A stretch of 64,000 nt of DNA from Flavobacterium sp. FEMGT703F. GTDB lineage: Bacteria > Bacteroidota > Bacteroidia > Flavobacteriales > Flavobacteriaceae. The stretch covers positions 186,001-250,000 of the forward strand of contig PGCN01000008.1 in NCBI GenBank assembly GCA_002786385.1, given 5' to 3'. The notes beneath the pieces are model-generated. The model was not told the origin of the DNA and searched no databases. It saw nothing but the letters and a program-made list of their open reading frames with translations. A program made the translations under genes and the position numbers. Positions 27,060 through 35,576 of this stretch are shown here, piece after piece (the first letter of the stretch is position 1; every line of letters begins with the position of its first letter).

Positions 27060-28145
27060 TTGAAAGAACAAGCCAACCCAAAAAGCGCCTTACACGAGAA
27101 AGACGGCATTCCGCAACCGGAGAGCTTCAGTGCCTCGGCTATGGCTAAGGTGTTGACTAGCCGAAAAGTACAACCTAGTGCGGAAGAATTGGTAAAAGGC
27201 ATTTTGTCCGGAAACATTTCGGCTTTGAGTCGCGCCATTACTTTAGTGGAAAGCACAAATCCTTCGCATTTAGCCAAAGCCAACGACATCATTTCGGCTA
27301 GTTTGCCACACGCTAATCAATCGGTTCGCATTGGGATAACCGGTGTTCCGGGTGTTGGAAAAAGCACTTTTATTGAGGCTTTTGGCAAATACCTTACGAG
27401 CTTGGGTAAAAAAGTAGCGGTTTTAGCAGTTGACCCGAGCAGTTCTATTTCGCACGGTAGTATTTTGGGCGATAAAACCCGTATGGAGGAATTGGTTAAA
27501 GATCCGAATGCCTTTATTAGACCGAGTGCTTCGGGTGAGACTTTAGGCGGTGTGGCGCGAAAAACACGAGAAACGATAATACTTTGCGAAGCCGCTGGGT
27601 TTGACACCATCATCATTGAAACGGTTGGCGTTGGGCAAAGTGAAACCGCAGTACACAGTATGGTGGATTTCTTTTTGCTGCTTAAAATTGCCGGTGCCGG
27701 CGATGAATTACAAGGCATCAAACGTGGCATTATGGAAATGGCGGATGCTATCGTAATTAATAAAGCCGATGGTGATAATGTTGCTAAGGCAAAATTGGCT
27801 AAAACCGAATTTAACAGAGCTTTGCATTTGTTTCCCGCTAAAAGTTCAGGGTGGATTCCGACCGTTACTACTTGCAGTGCTTATGAAAAAACCGGAATTG
27901 ACAACGTATGGCAAATTATATCAGACTATTTTTCATTAGTGAAAGGCAATAAATATTTTGAAGAAAAACGACAAAGCCAAAGCCAGTATTGGATGATGGA
28001 AACCATTAATGAGCAATTGAAAAATCACTTTTATCAACATCCGGAAATTGCAGCACTTTTGGAAGAAAACAAAAAGGCTGTGAAAGCAAATCAGTTATCG
28101 CCTTTTGCTGCGGCTATGCAATTGTTAGACAAATATTTTAAGTAA
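27060..28145 (+). CDS. meaB: MeaB, methylmalonyl-CoA mutase-associated GTPase
   Basis: The 361-residue G3E GTPase has GVPGVGKST at 95-103, LAVDPSSSISHGSILGDKTR, the switch stretch FIRPSASGETLGGVARKTRE, and NKADG. It protects and reloads B12-dependent methylmalonyl-CoA mutase. The start is most likely the TTG at 27060 (MKEQANPKSALHEKDG); the next ATG in frame, near 27138, would drop part of the N-terminal helical arm. The mutase genes are outside the window; the adenosyltransferase at 17577 supplies the cofactor. Confidence 0.93.
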   Translation: MKEQANPKSALHEKDGIPQPESFSASAMAKVLTSRKVQPSAEELVKGILSGNISALSRAITLVESTNPSHLAKANDIISASLPHANQSVRIGITGVPGVGKSTFIEAFGKYLTSLGKKVAVLAVDPSSSISHGSILGDKTRMEELVKDPNAFIRPSASGETLGGVARKTRETIILCEAAGFDTIIIETVGVGQSETAVHSMVDFFLLLKIAGAGDELQGIKRGIMEMADAIVINKADGDNVAKAKLAKTEFNRALHLFPAKSSGWIPTVTTCSAYEKTGIDNVWQIISDYFSLVKGNKYFEEKRQSQSQYWMMETINEQLKNHFYQHPEIAALLEENKKAVKANQLSPFAAAMQLLDKYFK

Positions 28146-28530
28146 TTTATCTTTGGTATAAAAATTAAAAGCCACAGAGTAAACTCCATGGCTTTAAATG
28201 ACAACTCAAATAACCACAATATCTAGTTGCAATTCTTTTAGTAATACCCTGAATAATAATTACCTTCTGGACAGTGATAAAAATGTAGGGTGTCACAAAT
28301 TATCTTGACTAACAGTACAAAGATGCATTATTACATAGAAAAATAGTCCAGGTAATAAACCCTATTTAATATGTTTGTTTAACCCTAAAAATACCGTTGT
28401 TTAACGGATAAAAAAAAGTGTAACTGAAGATTAAATCTGAAAAAGTAATTGTTTCTTTATGTTTGCATAACATTCAGGGTGTAAAACCTATGTTGGTAAT
28501 AGGTAATCCTAAGATTAATGAAGGCAGATT
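28146..28530 (+). other. Gene-free 385-base region upstream of the two-component pair
   Basis: Beside the hairpin after meaB, I see CCGTT/AACGG (28394-28407, loop GTTT), ACCTAT/ATAGGT (28487-28505, spacer of seven) and a TATGTTTG box (28459-28466) that could be the -7 element of the sensor kinase gene. ACCCTGAAT at 28246-28254 is the complement of ATTCAGGGT at 28473-28481. These are candidate operator sites for autoregulation by the LuxR-type regulator. No gene is visible. Confidence 0.45.
28168..28194 (+). terminator. Hairpin after meaB
   Basis: AAAGCCACAGAG and CTCCATGGCTTT pair with two mismatches around TAAA. The T run is short (TTTAAATG), so termination strength is uncertain. Confidence 0.5.
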
Positions 28531-29865
28531 ATGCTCAAAGATGATATTTTTTTTATTGAACTTTGCTTTTTTACCATCGGCTTTTTGAGTTTAGCCGGAG
28601 TCATCACTGTCTTTCTAAACACTTATTTTTCCTCCCGCATTTACAAATTCTATGGTGCTTACTTGTTGGTGATCATAGCCTTTGTAGGCATTGTTTATGT
28701 AAAAAACACCGGTGAATATCCCCGAAGTTCAGACACAAGGTTAACCTTAAATTTGATTGTAGATGTACTGCAAATATTAAGTCATTTCTTTTTTTGCAGT
28801 TTTGTGTATCATGCCATGGTTATGGAAGACCGTCAATTTAAAAAACTAAACAAGGCCTATGTCGTTTTCCAAATTTTTACAGTGGTTTACATCATTGTAC
28901 TGGCGCTGTTTCCCATCTTTGTCAGCAAAGATTTTATCTATTTCTTAATTACACGTGTGTTCATTTTTGTGTTGTCGATGGTGTTTTATTATCATTTGTT
29001 CAAAAACTTAGATAAAATTTTCTTTCGCTTTTTGTTTGCTGCCGTAAGTTTTGTGTTTTTAAGTGGTTTCCTTGCTTTATGGGACAGTATAAGCAGTAAC
29101 GGGTTTAGTAAATATACCGGTTTCGATTACTTATGCTATGGGTATTTTTTGGAAAATCTTTGTTTTGTAGGCGCCTTGATTTATAAATATTTCAGTATCG
29201 AAAAGGAAAAAGAAGTCATTGCTCTAGCACACAAACAAGAATTATTATCCACCCAAAAAGAAATCCAAAAAGAAACAATTGAGCACATTGGTCGGGAAAT
29301 ACATGATAACATCGGACAGAAACTTACTTTAGCCAGTTTGTATACCCAGCAATTGGAATTTGAAAACAAAGCGCCGCAAATCAATACCACTATTGAAAAC
29401 ATCAGCAATATCATCAACGAATCGATAGCTGAGTTACGAGAACTATCAAAATCACTTATTGATAACGCCATCGATACCAACACCTTAAGTCAGTTGATTG
29501 ACAAAGAATGTGAGAAGATAAAACTGCTTAACAAGTGTGCTATTGCATATACAAGCAATACTTCAACGGCAAATTTGAAATACCAAGAAAAGTCTATTCT
29601 GATTCGAATCATACAAGAATTCATCAACAACAGTATCAAACATTCCAAATGCCAAAATATTTATGTGTCGCTCATGACCGATAAAAACACGATTCTCTTA
29701 TCTTTGAAGGACGATGGCATCGGGTTTGACCCTAAATCCATCTCGGCCGGACAAGGCATTGCCAACATGAAAAAAAGAGCAGCTATTATCAAAGCTAAAA
29801 TAGAATTCAAAAGCACTGAAAACAGCGGTACCCAACTCCTAATTCGATTACCATATGGGCAGTAA
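28531..29865 (+). CDS. NarX/LiaS-type sensor histidine kinase
   Basis: The 444-residue kinase has about seven membrane segments in its first 210 residues, resembling a 7TM sensor region, then a coiled region, a HisKA_3 domain with HIGREIHDNIGQKLTLA (phosphorylated H258 in EIHD), and a HATPase domain with LKDDGIGFDP and GQGIANMKKRA. It phosphorylates the response regulator that overlaps it by eleven bases. The signal is unknown. The long upstream region holds candidate operators. Confidence 0.93.
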   Translation: MLKDDIFFIELCFFTIGFLSLAGVITVFLNTYFSSRIYKFYGAYLLVIIAFVGIVYVKNTGEYPRSSDTRLTLNLIVDVLQILSHFFFCSFVYHAMVMEDRQFKKLNKAYVVFQIFTVVYIIVLALFPIFVSKDFIYFLITRVFIFVLSMVFYYHLFKNLDKIFFRFLFAAVSFVFLSGFLALWDSISSNGFSKYTGFDYLCYGYFLENLCFVGALIYKYFSIEKEKEVIALAHKQELLSTQKEIQKETIEHIGREIHDNIGQKLTLASLYTQQLEFENKAPQINTTIENISNIINESIAELRELSKSLIDNAIDTNTLSQLIDKECEKIKLLNKCAIAYTSNTSTANLKYQEKSILIRIIQEFINNSIKHSKCQNIYVSLMTDKNTILLSLKDDGIGFDPKSISAGQGIANMKKRAAIIKAKIEFKSTENSGTQLLIRLPYGQ

Positions 29866-30499
29866 AAAAACCATAGCCATTGTTGATGATCACATCCTGA
29901 TTGCGCAAGCCATCAAAGGAATTATAGCTAATTTTGAAGATTTTGAAACCATTTGCGAATGCGAGAACGGTCAGGAATTAATCGATAAAATAAACACTTA
30001 TAATGTTTTACCCGACATTGTATTGCTCGACATCAGTATGCCGGTGATGGACGGTTTTCAAACTGCCGATTGGTTACAAAAAAACCATCCCGAAGTTTTG
30101 GTGATGGTACTAAGCATGCAAAACGACGAACAAAGCGTCATCAAAATGGTTAAAAACGGGGCCAAAAGTTATTTATTGAAAAACTCCCATCCGCGCGAAT
30201 TAGAATCCGCCTTACTCAAACTGGTCGAAAATGGCTTTTACTATCCGGAATGGGCTTCCAAAATCATCTTTTCGAGCATCAACAAAACTTCAAACGAAGC
30301 CTTATCCAAACTGACCGACAGAGAAAAGGAATTCCTAAAATACACCATCACCGAGAAAAGCTATAAAGAAATAGCCGAACTGATGTTTTGCAGTCCGAGA
30401 ACGGTAGAAAGTTACCGAGACAATCTCTTCGAAAAATTAAATTTGAAAACCCGAGTAGGCTTAGCAGTATATGCGATTAAAAACGGTTACGATCAGTAA
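29855..30499 (+). CDS. LuxR/NarL-family response regulator
   Basis: The 214-residue regulator has a receiver domain (phospho-acceptor D59 in VLLDISMPVMDG, K in SYLLKNS) and a C-terminal LuxR HTH (LTDREKEFLKYTITEKSYKEIAE, then SPRTVESYRDNLFEKL). It is the partner of the upstream kinase, whose gene it overlaps by eleven bases, so the pair is translationally coupled. Target genes are not identifiable; its own operon is one candidate. Confidence 0.95.
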   Translation: MGSKKTIAIVDDHILIAQAIKGIIANFEDFETICECENGQELIDKINTYNVLPDIVLLDISMPVMDGFQTADWLQKNHPEVLVMVLSMQNDEQSVIKMVKNGAKSYLLKNSHPRELESALLKLVENGFYYPEWASKIIFSSINKTSNEALSKLTDREKEFLKYTITEKSYKEIAELMFCSPRTVESYRDNLFEKLNLKTRVGLAVYAIKNGYDQ

Positions 30500-30502
30500 A
30501 AT

Positions 30503-30730
30503 TTACTCTTCGTAAGCCTCCATTTCTTTGTCGTAGAATTCTCCGGCCAAAGTAATTAAATGCTCCATTTCACTTTCCAATTCGGTTTGATCTTCGTCTT
30601 CCAAATCTTCCAAGAACTCCACTTCATCATCTTTTAAATTGATGATAAAACGAGGGAAATCAAGGTGAATAACAAATATATCATCCGGAAAATCGGAGTT
30701 GTCTGCGAGTACGAATTTTGGTAATTCCAT
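30503..30730 (-). CDS. Acidic 75-residue protein
   Basis: The small protein begins MELPKFVLADNSDFPDDIFV and is strongly acidic in its C-terminal half (FLEDLEDEDQTELESEMEHL). It has no membrane segment. I do not know a function. It sits three bases from the convergent response regulator stop and 20 bases after the MATE gene stop, so it could be on the MATE transcript. The regular codon pattern and tight packing support it being real. Confidence 0.7.
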   Translation of the reverse strand: MELPKFVLADNSDFPDDIFVIHLDFPRFIINLKDDEVEFLEDLEDEDQTELESEMEHLITLAGEFYDKEMEAYEE

Positions 30731-30750
30731 GTTGAATTATAAATTTTAAG

Positions 30751-32127
30751 TTATGAGTTTTGCCTCAACAACTTCTTAGTTAAATAATGAAAGCGAAGGT
30801 ACAAAAATAATGCAGCCGCTGTTAATCCGCCCAATAATCCTATCCAAACGCCTTCGGCACCCAAATTAGTTTTCAGACCTAAGTAATACGAAATCGGGAA
30901 TCCCACTATCCAATAGGCCACAAAGGTAATATACATCGGTACTTTAACATCTTGTAAACCACGCAAAGCACCCAGCACTACGACTTGAATACCATCGGAA
31001 ATTTGAAAAACAGCCGCCACCAAAAGCAATTTAGCTGCTATAGCAATTACTTCCGCATTGTCTAACAATTGCATTTTATTGTCCATGTTGAGAAACAAAT
31101 ACGGCAAAATTTGGTGCAAAGCCACAAACATCAGTGCAAATATGATTTCAATAATGATAGCCAATAAAAAGATGGAACGCCCAACAACTATCAGCTGTTT
31201 GTAATCGCCCAACCCTTTTTGGTTACTAATGCGTATCATAGATACCACACTCAATCCCATGGCAAACATAAAAGTCATCGAAGCCAAACTCAACGCAATT
31301 TGATTGGCGGCCTGACTCGTTTTACCGATACTGCCGCAAAGCCAGATAGCTGCGGTGAACAACACCACTTCAAACAACATTTGCATGGCCGAAGGCAAGC
31401 CTAAACTCACAATTTTTGAAATCGTAGCTTTCTTGATTTGGTCGAAACTGAAATTTTGAAAATATGGCTTAAGTGCTGCTTTTCGAGATAAGATAACGTG
31501 CATAAAAACCACCATCGCAATTCGGGAAATCACCGTTCCCAAAGCCGCACCTATGATGCCCATTTTGGGGAAAAACCAAATCCCGTATATCAAAAGGTAG
31601 TTGATAATTACGTGCAAGATATTGGCCATGATGATGGCGTACATGGAGACTTTAGTCATCGACAAACCATCGGCAAATTGCTTGTAACCCTGATAAATAA
31701 TTAATGGCACTAACGAAAATGCGACCCATGTCAGAAACGGTTTGGCCAAAGCAATCACTTCTTTAGGTTGGTGCAGCAACTCCATAATCGGCTGTGCCAA
31801 AACCACCAAGCCAAAAAGCATAAAACCCAAAATGGTACACAGCAATAAGCCGTGGTGAAAAGCCGAACGAATTTTACCCGTGTCTTTTTCCGCATCGGCT
31901 TCGGCTACTATAGGCGTAATTGCCGTAGAAAATCCGATACCGATAGACATCGCTACAAAAATCAAACTGTTGCCTAAGGAAACGGCAGCCAATTCGGTAC
32001 TCCCCAATTTGCCCACCATGATATTATCAACAATCCCAATCAACGTATGGCCAACCATACCCAAAATCACCGGGTAAGCCAGTTGCATATTGTATCGGAA
32101 TTCTTTGGTGTATTGGGCTAAGTTCAC
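30751..32127 (-). CDS. MATE-family efflux transporter
   Basis: The 458-residue protein has twelve hydrophobic segments in two halves, with the family patterns PVILGMVGHTLIGIVDNIMVG near the start, ELAAVSLGNSL and, in the second half, GLPSAMQMLFEVVLF. It exports cationic drugs or other organic compounds using Na+ or H+ gradients. No regulator adjoins. It probably shares a transcript with the small acidic protein downstream. Confidence 0.92.
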   Translation of the reverse strand: MNLAQYTKEFRYNMQLAYPVILGMVGHTLIGIVDNIMVGKLGSTELAAVSLGNSLIFVAMSIGIGFSTAITPIVAEADAEKDTGKIRSAFHHGLLLCTILGFMLFGLVVLAQPIMELLHQPKEVIALAKPFLTWVAFSLVPLIIYQGYKQFADGLSMTKVSMYAIIMANILHVIINYLLIYGIWFFPKMGIIGAALGTVISRIAMVVFMHVILSRKAALKPYFQNFSFDQIKKATISKIVSLGLPSAMQMLFEVVLFTAAIWLCGSIGKTSQAANQIALSLASMTFMFAMGLSVVSMIRISNQKGLGDYKQLIVVGRSIFLLAIIIEIIFALMFVALHQILPYLFLNMDNKMQLLDNAEVIAIAAKLLLVAAVFQISDGIQVVVLGALRGLQDVKVPMYITFVAYWIVGFPISYYLGLKTNLGAEGVWIGLLGGLTAAALFLYLRFHYLTKKLLRQNS

Positions 32128-32161
32128 TTTGCAATTTTTGAGTGGGCAAAGATATAACGTT

Positions 32162-33037
32162 TTATCCTTTCAATTGCTCGCGATACACGTCAATATTAGC
32201 TTTTACTTTCGGATCCAATTCAGGTTCCGTAATATCGGTGAGCGACTCCAATTTTTCCCAAATAGTTTGCGCCACTATGAAACGCGCCACGCCTTTGTCA
32301 TCGGCCGGAACCACATACCAAGGTGCGTAATCGGTATTGGTGTTGTTAATGGCTTCTTCGTAGTACGCCATGTAATCATCCCATCGCTCGCGTTCTTTCA
32401 AATCACCGGTCGAAAACTTCCAATTGTCCTCCGGATTCTCCAAGCGTTTCAACAAGCGAAGTCGTTGCTCCTCTTTACTCATATGAAAATAAAACTTCAA
32501 AATCGTCGTGCCGTTTTGCGCAATGTGCTTTTCAAAATTATTGATTTGCTCCATACGATTCGCCCAAAACTGGGGTGTAATGTCTTCTACTTTTTCAATA
32601 CCGGGCAAATTTTCGAATAAAATATATTCCGGATGCACGCGTGTCACCAACACGTTTTCATAATGCGTTCGGTTGAACACCGCAAACTTTCCTTTCTCTG
32701 GCAACGCCAAATAATGACGCCACAAATAATCGTGCTCCAACTCGGTCGAATTGGGCGTTTTAAAACTGTGAATTACCACGCCACGCGGATTGAACTCTTT
32801 AAACACTTCGCGAATCAAACTGTCTTTTCCGCTGGTATCCATACCTTGCAAACAAACCAAAAACGCATGCCGATTGTGCGCATACATCGCATCTTGCTTC
32901 TTGCTGAGCTTCATTTGCACCTAGTCCAAAGCCAACGCTTCTTCTGCTGCATCGGTATCAATAGCCAATCGGGTTGGGATTTTCGACAAATCGACTTTGC
33001 CTTTTACTCTAAAATCTTCGGGCTTGATGTTTTTCAT
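32162..33037 (-). pseudogene. Polyphosphate kinase 2 family gene with in-frame amber codon
   Basis: The protein reads from the ATG at 33037 as MKNIKPEDFRVKGKVDLSKI, a typical PPK2 N-terminus. A TAG follows at codon 39 (32921-32923), then the same frame continues without change to 32162: VQMKLSKKQDAMYAH, the P-loop GMDTSGKDS, FNRTHYENVLVTRVHPE, and the lid-like LKERERWDDYM. Full length would be 291 residues, normal for a PPK2 that transfers phosphate from polyphosphate to nucleotides. Either a single-base substitution truncated the gene, leaving a 252-residue re-initiated product from the GTG at 32920, or the base is a sequence error. The P-loop lies after the stop. Confidence 0.88.
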
Positions 33038-33067
33038 ACCTTCAATGTTTATATTTGTAGGAGCTGT

Positions 33068-33180
33068 TTCCCGCTTTCCGCTATATCTTTTTTGTTTTCT
33101 GCCTCAACCAATGTCACACTGAGGTTGTCGAAGTGCTTCAAGGCAGAAAACAAAAAAGGATGCCGCTGCAATCGGGGCTA
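33068..33180 (-). repeat. TAGCCC hairpin element, copy 3 (complete)
   Basis: On the minus strand it starts TAGCCCCGATTGCAGCGG and ends AGCGGAAAGCGGGAA. The interior is a perfect 18-base inverted repeat, AGGCAGAAAACAAAAAAG (33141-33158) against 33087-33104, with a loop containing ACTGAGGTTGTCGAAGT. It fills the gap between the broken PPK2 gene and the next gene. Confidence 0.85.
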
Positions 33181-33198
33181 ATAACTTACTGCTAACAT

Positions 33199-34023
33199 AT
33201 GGAAAAAATTCAACTTACCCTATTATTTAAAATCATCGGAATTGGTTCGGCTTCCGGATTGGTGTATCACGACGAAAAACTTTACCTCATTTCCGACAAC
33301 AGCACTTTTCTGTACGAATATTCGATTCCGACTGAAAAACTGAACAAAATCGCTCTCGTCGAAAACGCCCAAGACAACATCGCCAAAAAAGACAAACCCG
33401 ATTTTGAAGCCATCGCCTTAAAAGGAAATGATTTAGTAGTATTAGGTTCAGGCTCTACCCAAAACCGAAATAAAGTGGTGAAATACGATATGAATTCCAA
33501 AAAGATTCAGGAGCGGAATTTTGAGAAAATGTATGAAAAAATCAAAAGCCAACTCCATATTTCAGCCGATGAACTCAATATTGAAGGTTTGATTGTGACT
33601 GCCGAAACCATTTATTTCTTTCAACGCGGTAACGGAACCAACGGCAAAAACGGGATTATCTATGCCAATGACGATGCCGAAAACCAAGTGTTCCAATTTG
33701 TCCCTTTCGATTTACCTAAAATCAAAAACATTCCCACTACTTTCACCGATGCCGTTTTGGTCAACGACACTATTTATTTTTTAGCTTCTGCCGAAGATAC
33801 CACCTCAACGTATTTGGATGGCGAAGTTTTAGGAAGTATCATCGGTACTATCGACTTAAAAACCATGAAACTGACCGGTTCAGTCCAAATCAGTGCTACA
33901 AATAAATTTGAAGGGTTAACGCTATACAAACAATCCAAAAACGAAATCGAATTTCTCCTTTGCGAAGACACGGATAGTGAACTATTAGAATCCAATATTT
34001 ATAAATTAGTGATAAGGGATTAG
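33199..34023 (+). CDS. Uncharacterised cytoplasmic protein, propeller-like
   Basis: The 274-residue protein begins MEKIQLTLLFKIIGIGSASG and has no signal peptide. Repeated strands of the type GLVYHDEKLYLISDN, FEAIALKGNDLVVLG, NIEGLIVTAETIYFFQRG and DAVLVNDTIYFLAS suggest a beta-propeller built of about six blades. It may match the DUF6929 type, but I am not certain. The last codons and stop lie in the heptad array at 34011-34038. Confidence 0.65.
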   Translation: MEKIQLTLLFKIIGIGSASGLVYHDEKLYLISDNSTFLYEYSIPTEKLNKIALVENAQDNIAKKDKPDFEAIALKGNDLVVLGSGSTQNRNKVVKYDMNSKKIQERNFEKMYEKIKSQLHISADELNIEGLIVTAETIYFFQRGNGTNGKNGIIYANDDAENQVFQFVPFDLPKIKNIPTTFTDAVLVNDTIYFLASAEDTTSTYLDGEVLGSIIGTIDLKTMKLTGSVQISATNKFEGLTLYKQSKNEIEFLLCEDTDSELLESNIYKLVIRD

Positions 34024-34038
34024 GGAAAAGGGAAAAGT
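34011..34038. repeat. Heptad array over a stop codon (4 units)
   Basis: The units are GATAAGG, GATTAGG, GAAAAGG, GAAAAGT. The TAG stop of the preceding gene (34021-34023) is inside the second unit. The words resemble the AAGGGAT arrays at 1451 and 42634. Confidence 0.7.
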
Positions 34039-34135
34039 ACTTATGCCTTGACCGTTGCTACTTTTTTTTATTTTTTTCAATCTCGTCCCAACCTTTTTCT
34101 AAAATCCATGCTCTTTACTCATAAAGACACCCATA

Positions 34136-34672
34136 GTGATAAACGAAACACTCATAGCAGCCTGTAAAAAAATGCAACGCGATGCGCAGCGGGAAGTGTA
34201 TACTTATATGTCGCCCAAGCTGTATCGCACTTGCAAACGATATTTAAAAAAGGAAGAGGAGATTGAAGAAGTACTGGCCGATGCTTTTTACACCATCTTT
34301 ACCAAACTCGATCAATTAAAGGAAGTTGGCGCCTTTGAAGCTTGGGCTCGAAAAATTACAGTCAACCAATGTTTACTGCAATTAAAACGCAACGTGAACT
34401 TTAATTTGTATTTAGAGGAAACGTCGTTCAGCATCCAACCGCAAAGTGCGCAGGAAACGCCATTGGAAGAAGAAGATTTGCTCAACTTGCTCAACTTAAT
34501 TCCCGAAGGTTGTAAAACCATTTTCAATTTGTTTGTCATTGAAGGGTACGGTCACAAAGAAATCGCCCTAATGCTGAACATTTCGGAAGGCACTTCGAAA
34601 TCGCAATTGAATGCTGCCAAAACCAAGTTGAAAGATTTAGTCAACAACCTGTATTATCAAAAAGCAAAGTAG
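34136..34672 (+). CDS. ECF-type RNA polymerase sigma factor
   Basis: The 178-residue protein has sigma region 2 (RYLKKEEEIEEVLADAFYTIFTKL then FEAWARKITVNQCL, about 35-80) and region 4 (IPEGCKTIFNLFVIEGYGHKEI followed by LNISEGTSKSQLNAAK, about 120-165). It begins with a GTG at 34136. It directs RNA polymerase to a regulon that may include its own locus. Two bases separate it from a membrane-anchored protein that could be its regulator, followed by VWA and SIMPL genes. Confidence 0.9.
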   Translation: MINETLIAACKKMQRDAQREVYTYMSPKLYRTCKRYLKKEEEIEEVLADAFYTIFTKLDQLKEVGAFEAWARKITVNQCLLQLKRNVNFNLYLEETSFSIQPQSAQETPLEEEDLLNLLNLIPEGCKTIFNLFVIEGYGHKEIALMLNISEGTSKSQLNAAKTKLKDLVNNLYYQKAK

Positions 34673-34674
34673 TC

Positions 34675-35547
34675 ATGGAAAATCAAGATATTTTTAACCA
34701 ATTCAAAAAAGCCGCCGAGAACGCCGAGTCGCCCGAATTCGCTTCGATGGAGCAAGTTTGGTCGCGTGTGGAAGCCAAACTCGATCAAAAAGAGTTGAAG
34801 CAAGAAACAGCGCTTTGGAAAAAATGGGCCATCGCGGCTTCGCTCTTACTCATCGGAACTTTAGGGTATCAATTTCTGAAAAAGGATTCGCAAGTTGTAA
34901 ATAGCAATGAAATCATAGTACAAAAAGATTCGGTTCCGCAAAACAATTCAGTGGTAAATGAAGCGATAACTTCCAAGGAAACAGCCCATCCGGCTATAAA
35001 ACAAGAAGCCGATAAAATCTTAGAAAAGCAAATCGTTTCGGCACCGAAAGTCGCCACCGCAGAAACCGTATCAACGCCAAACCACTTTGACAGTGATAGT
35101 ATTTCCAAAGGCTTTGTAGTTCCTTCTGTGGCAGCGAGAAATCATGTACCACAAAGTGCCGCTATGTATGATGAGGCCAAAACAATGGAAGTTTTTATCG
35201 ACAAAGACAACAAAGTGTCCAATGCTAAAAAGGAAAAACCTTTACTGGTGTACAACAATAAAGTAGAAAACAAACAAACGGTAAAAGAAGTCGAAATGGA
35301 CGATATCGAATCCATCGTAGAACTTCCCGATCCGCTCTACATTATTAACGGTGTAGAATACACAGAACAAGAATTATTCGGGCCCAACCCAACCAGTCCT
35401 TATACACCGCTAAGTGAACAAGAAATCGACTCCATTACTGTACTGCAGCAGGAAAAAGCGATTACCATTTACGGACAAAAAGGCAAAAAAGGCGTAGTCA
35501 TCATCTCCACCAAAAACGGAAAACCGGCTGCCAAAAAACGCCAATAA
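34675..35547 (+). CDS. Membrane-anchored protein with TonB-plug-like C-terminus, candidate anti-sigma
   Basis: The 290-residue protein has a soluble N-terminal part (1-48), one membrane segment at 49-68 (KKWAIAASLLLIGTLGYQFL), a variable periplasmic stretch and a C-terminal module at about 220-283: DPLYIINGVEYTEQELFG, then EIDSITVLQQEKAITIYGQK and GVVIISTKNG. This follows the core pattern of a TonB-receptor plug (YVVDG ... DIESIeVLKdAsAtalYG ... GvilITTK). There is no zinc-type anti-sigma motif. Position directly after the sigma gene and the topology suggest it controls that sigma factor; this is inference. The plug-like part would face the periplasm. Confidence 0.75.
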   Translation: MENQDIFNQFKKAAENAESPEFASMEQVWSRVEAKLDQKELKQETALWKKWAIAASLLLIGTLGYQFLKKDSQVVNSNEIIVQKDSVPQNNSVVNEAITSKETAHPAIKQEADKILEKQIVSAPKVATAETVSTPNHFDSDSISKGFVVPSVAARNHVPQSAAMYDEAKTMEVFIDKDNKVSNAKKEKPLLVYNNKVENKQTVKEVEMDDIESIVELPDPLYIINGVEYTEQELFGPNPTSPYTPLSEQEIDSITVLQQEKAITIYGQKGKKGVVIISTKNGKPAAKKRQ

Positions 35548-35576
35548 ATTAGTCTAATCTTTTAAAATTCAACGTC

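Noticed and set aside
28239..28318. Minus-strand peptide reading CDTLHFYHCPEGNYYSGYY in the long gap before the sensor kinase
   Set aside because: It looks like a Cys/Gly/Tyr-rich small peptide, but no ATG, GTG or TTG start is in frame near it and no maturation genes are close.
32090..33181. Two long plus-strand frames opposite the polyphosphate kinase gene
   Set aside because: They mirror the kinase codons, have no recognisable motif and run into the hairpin element.
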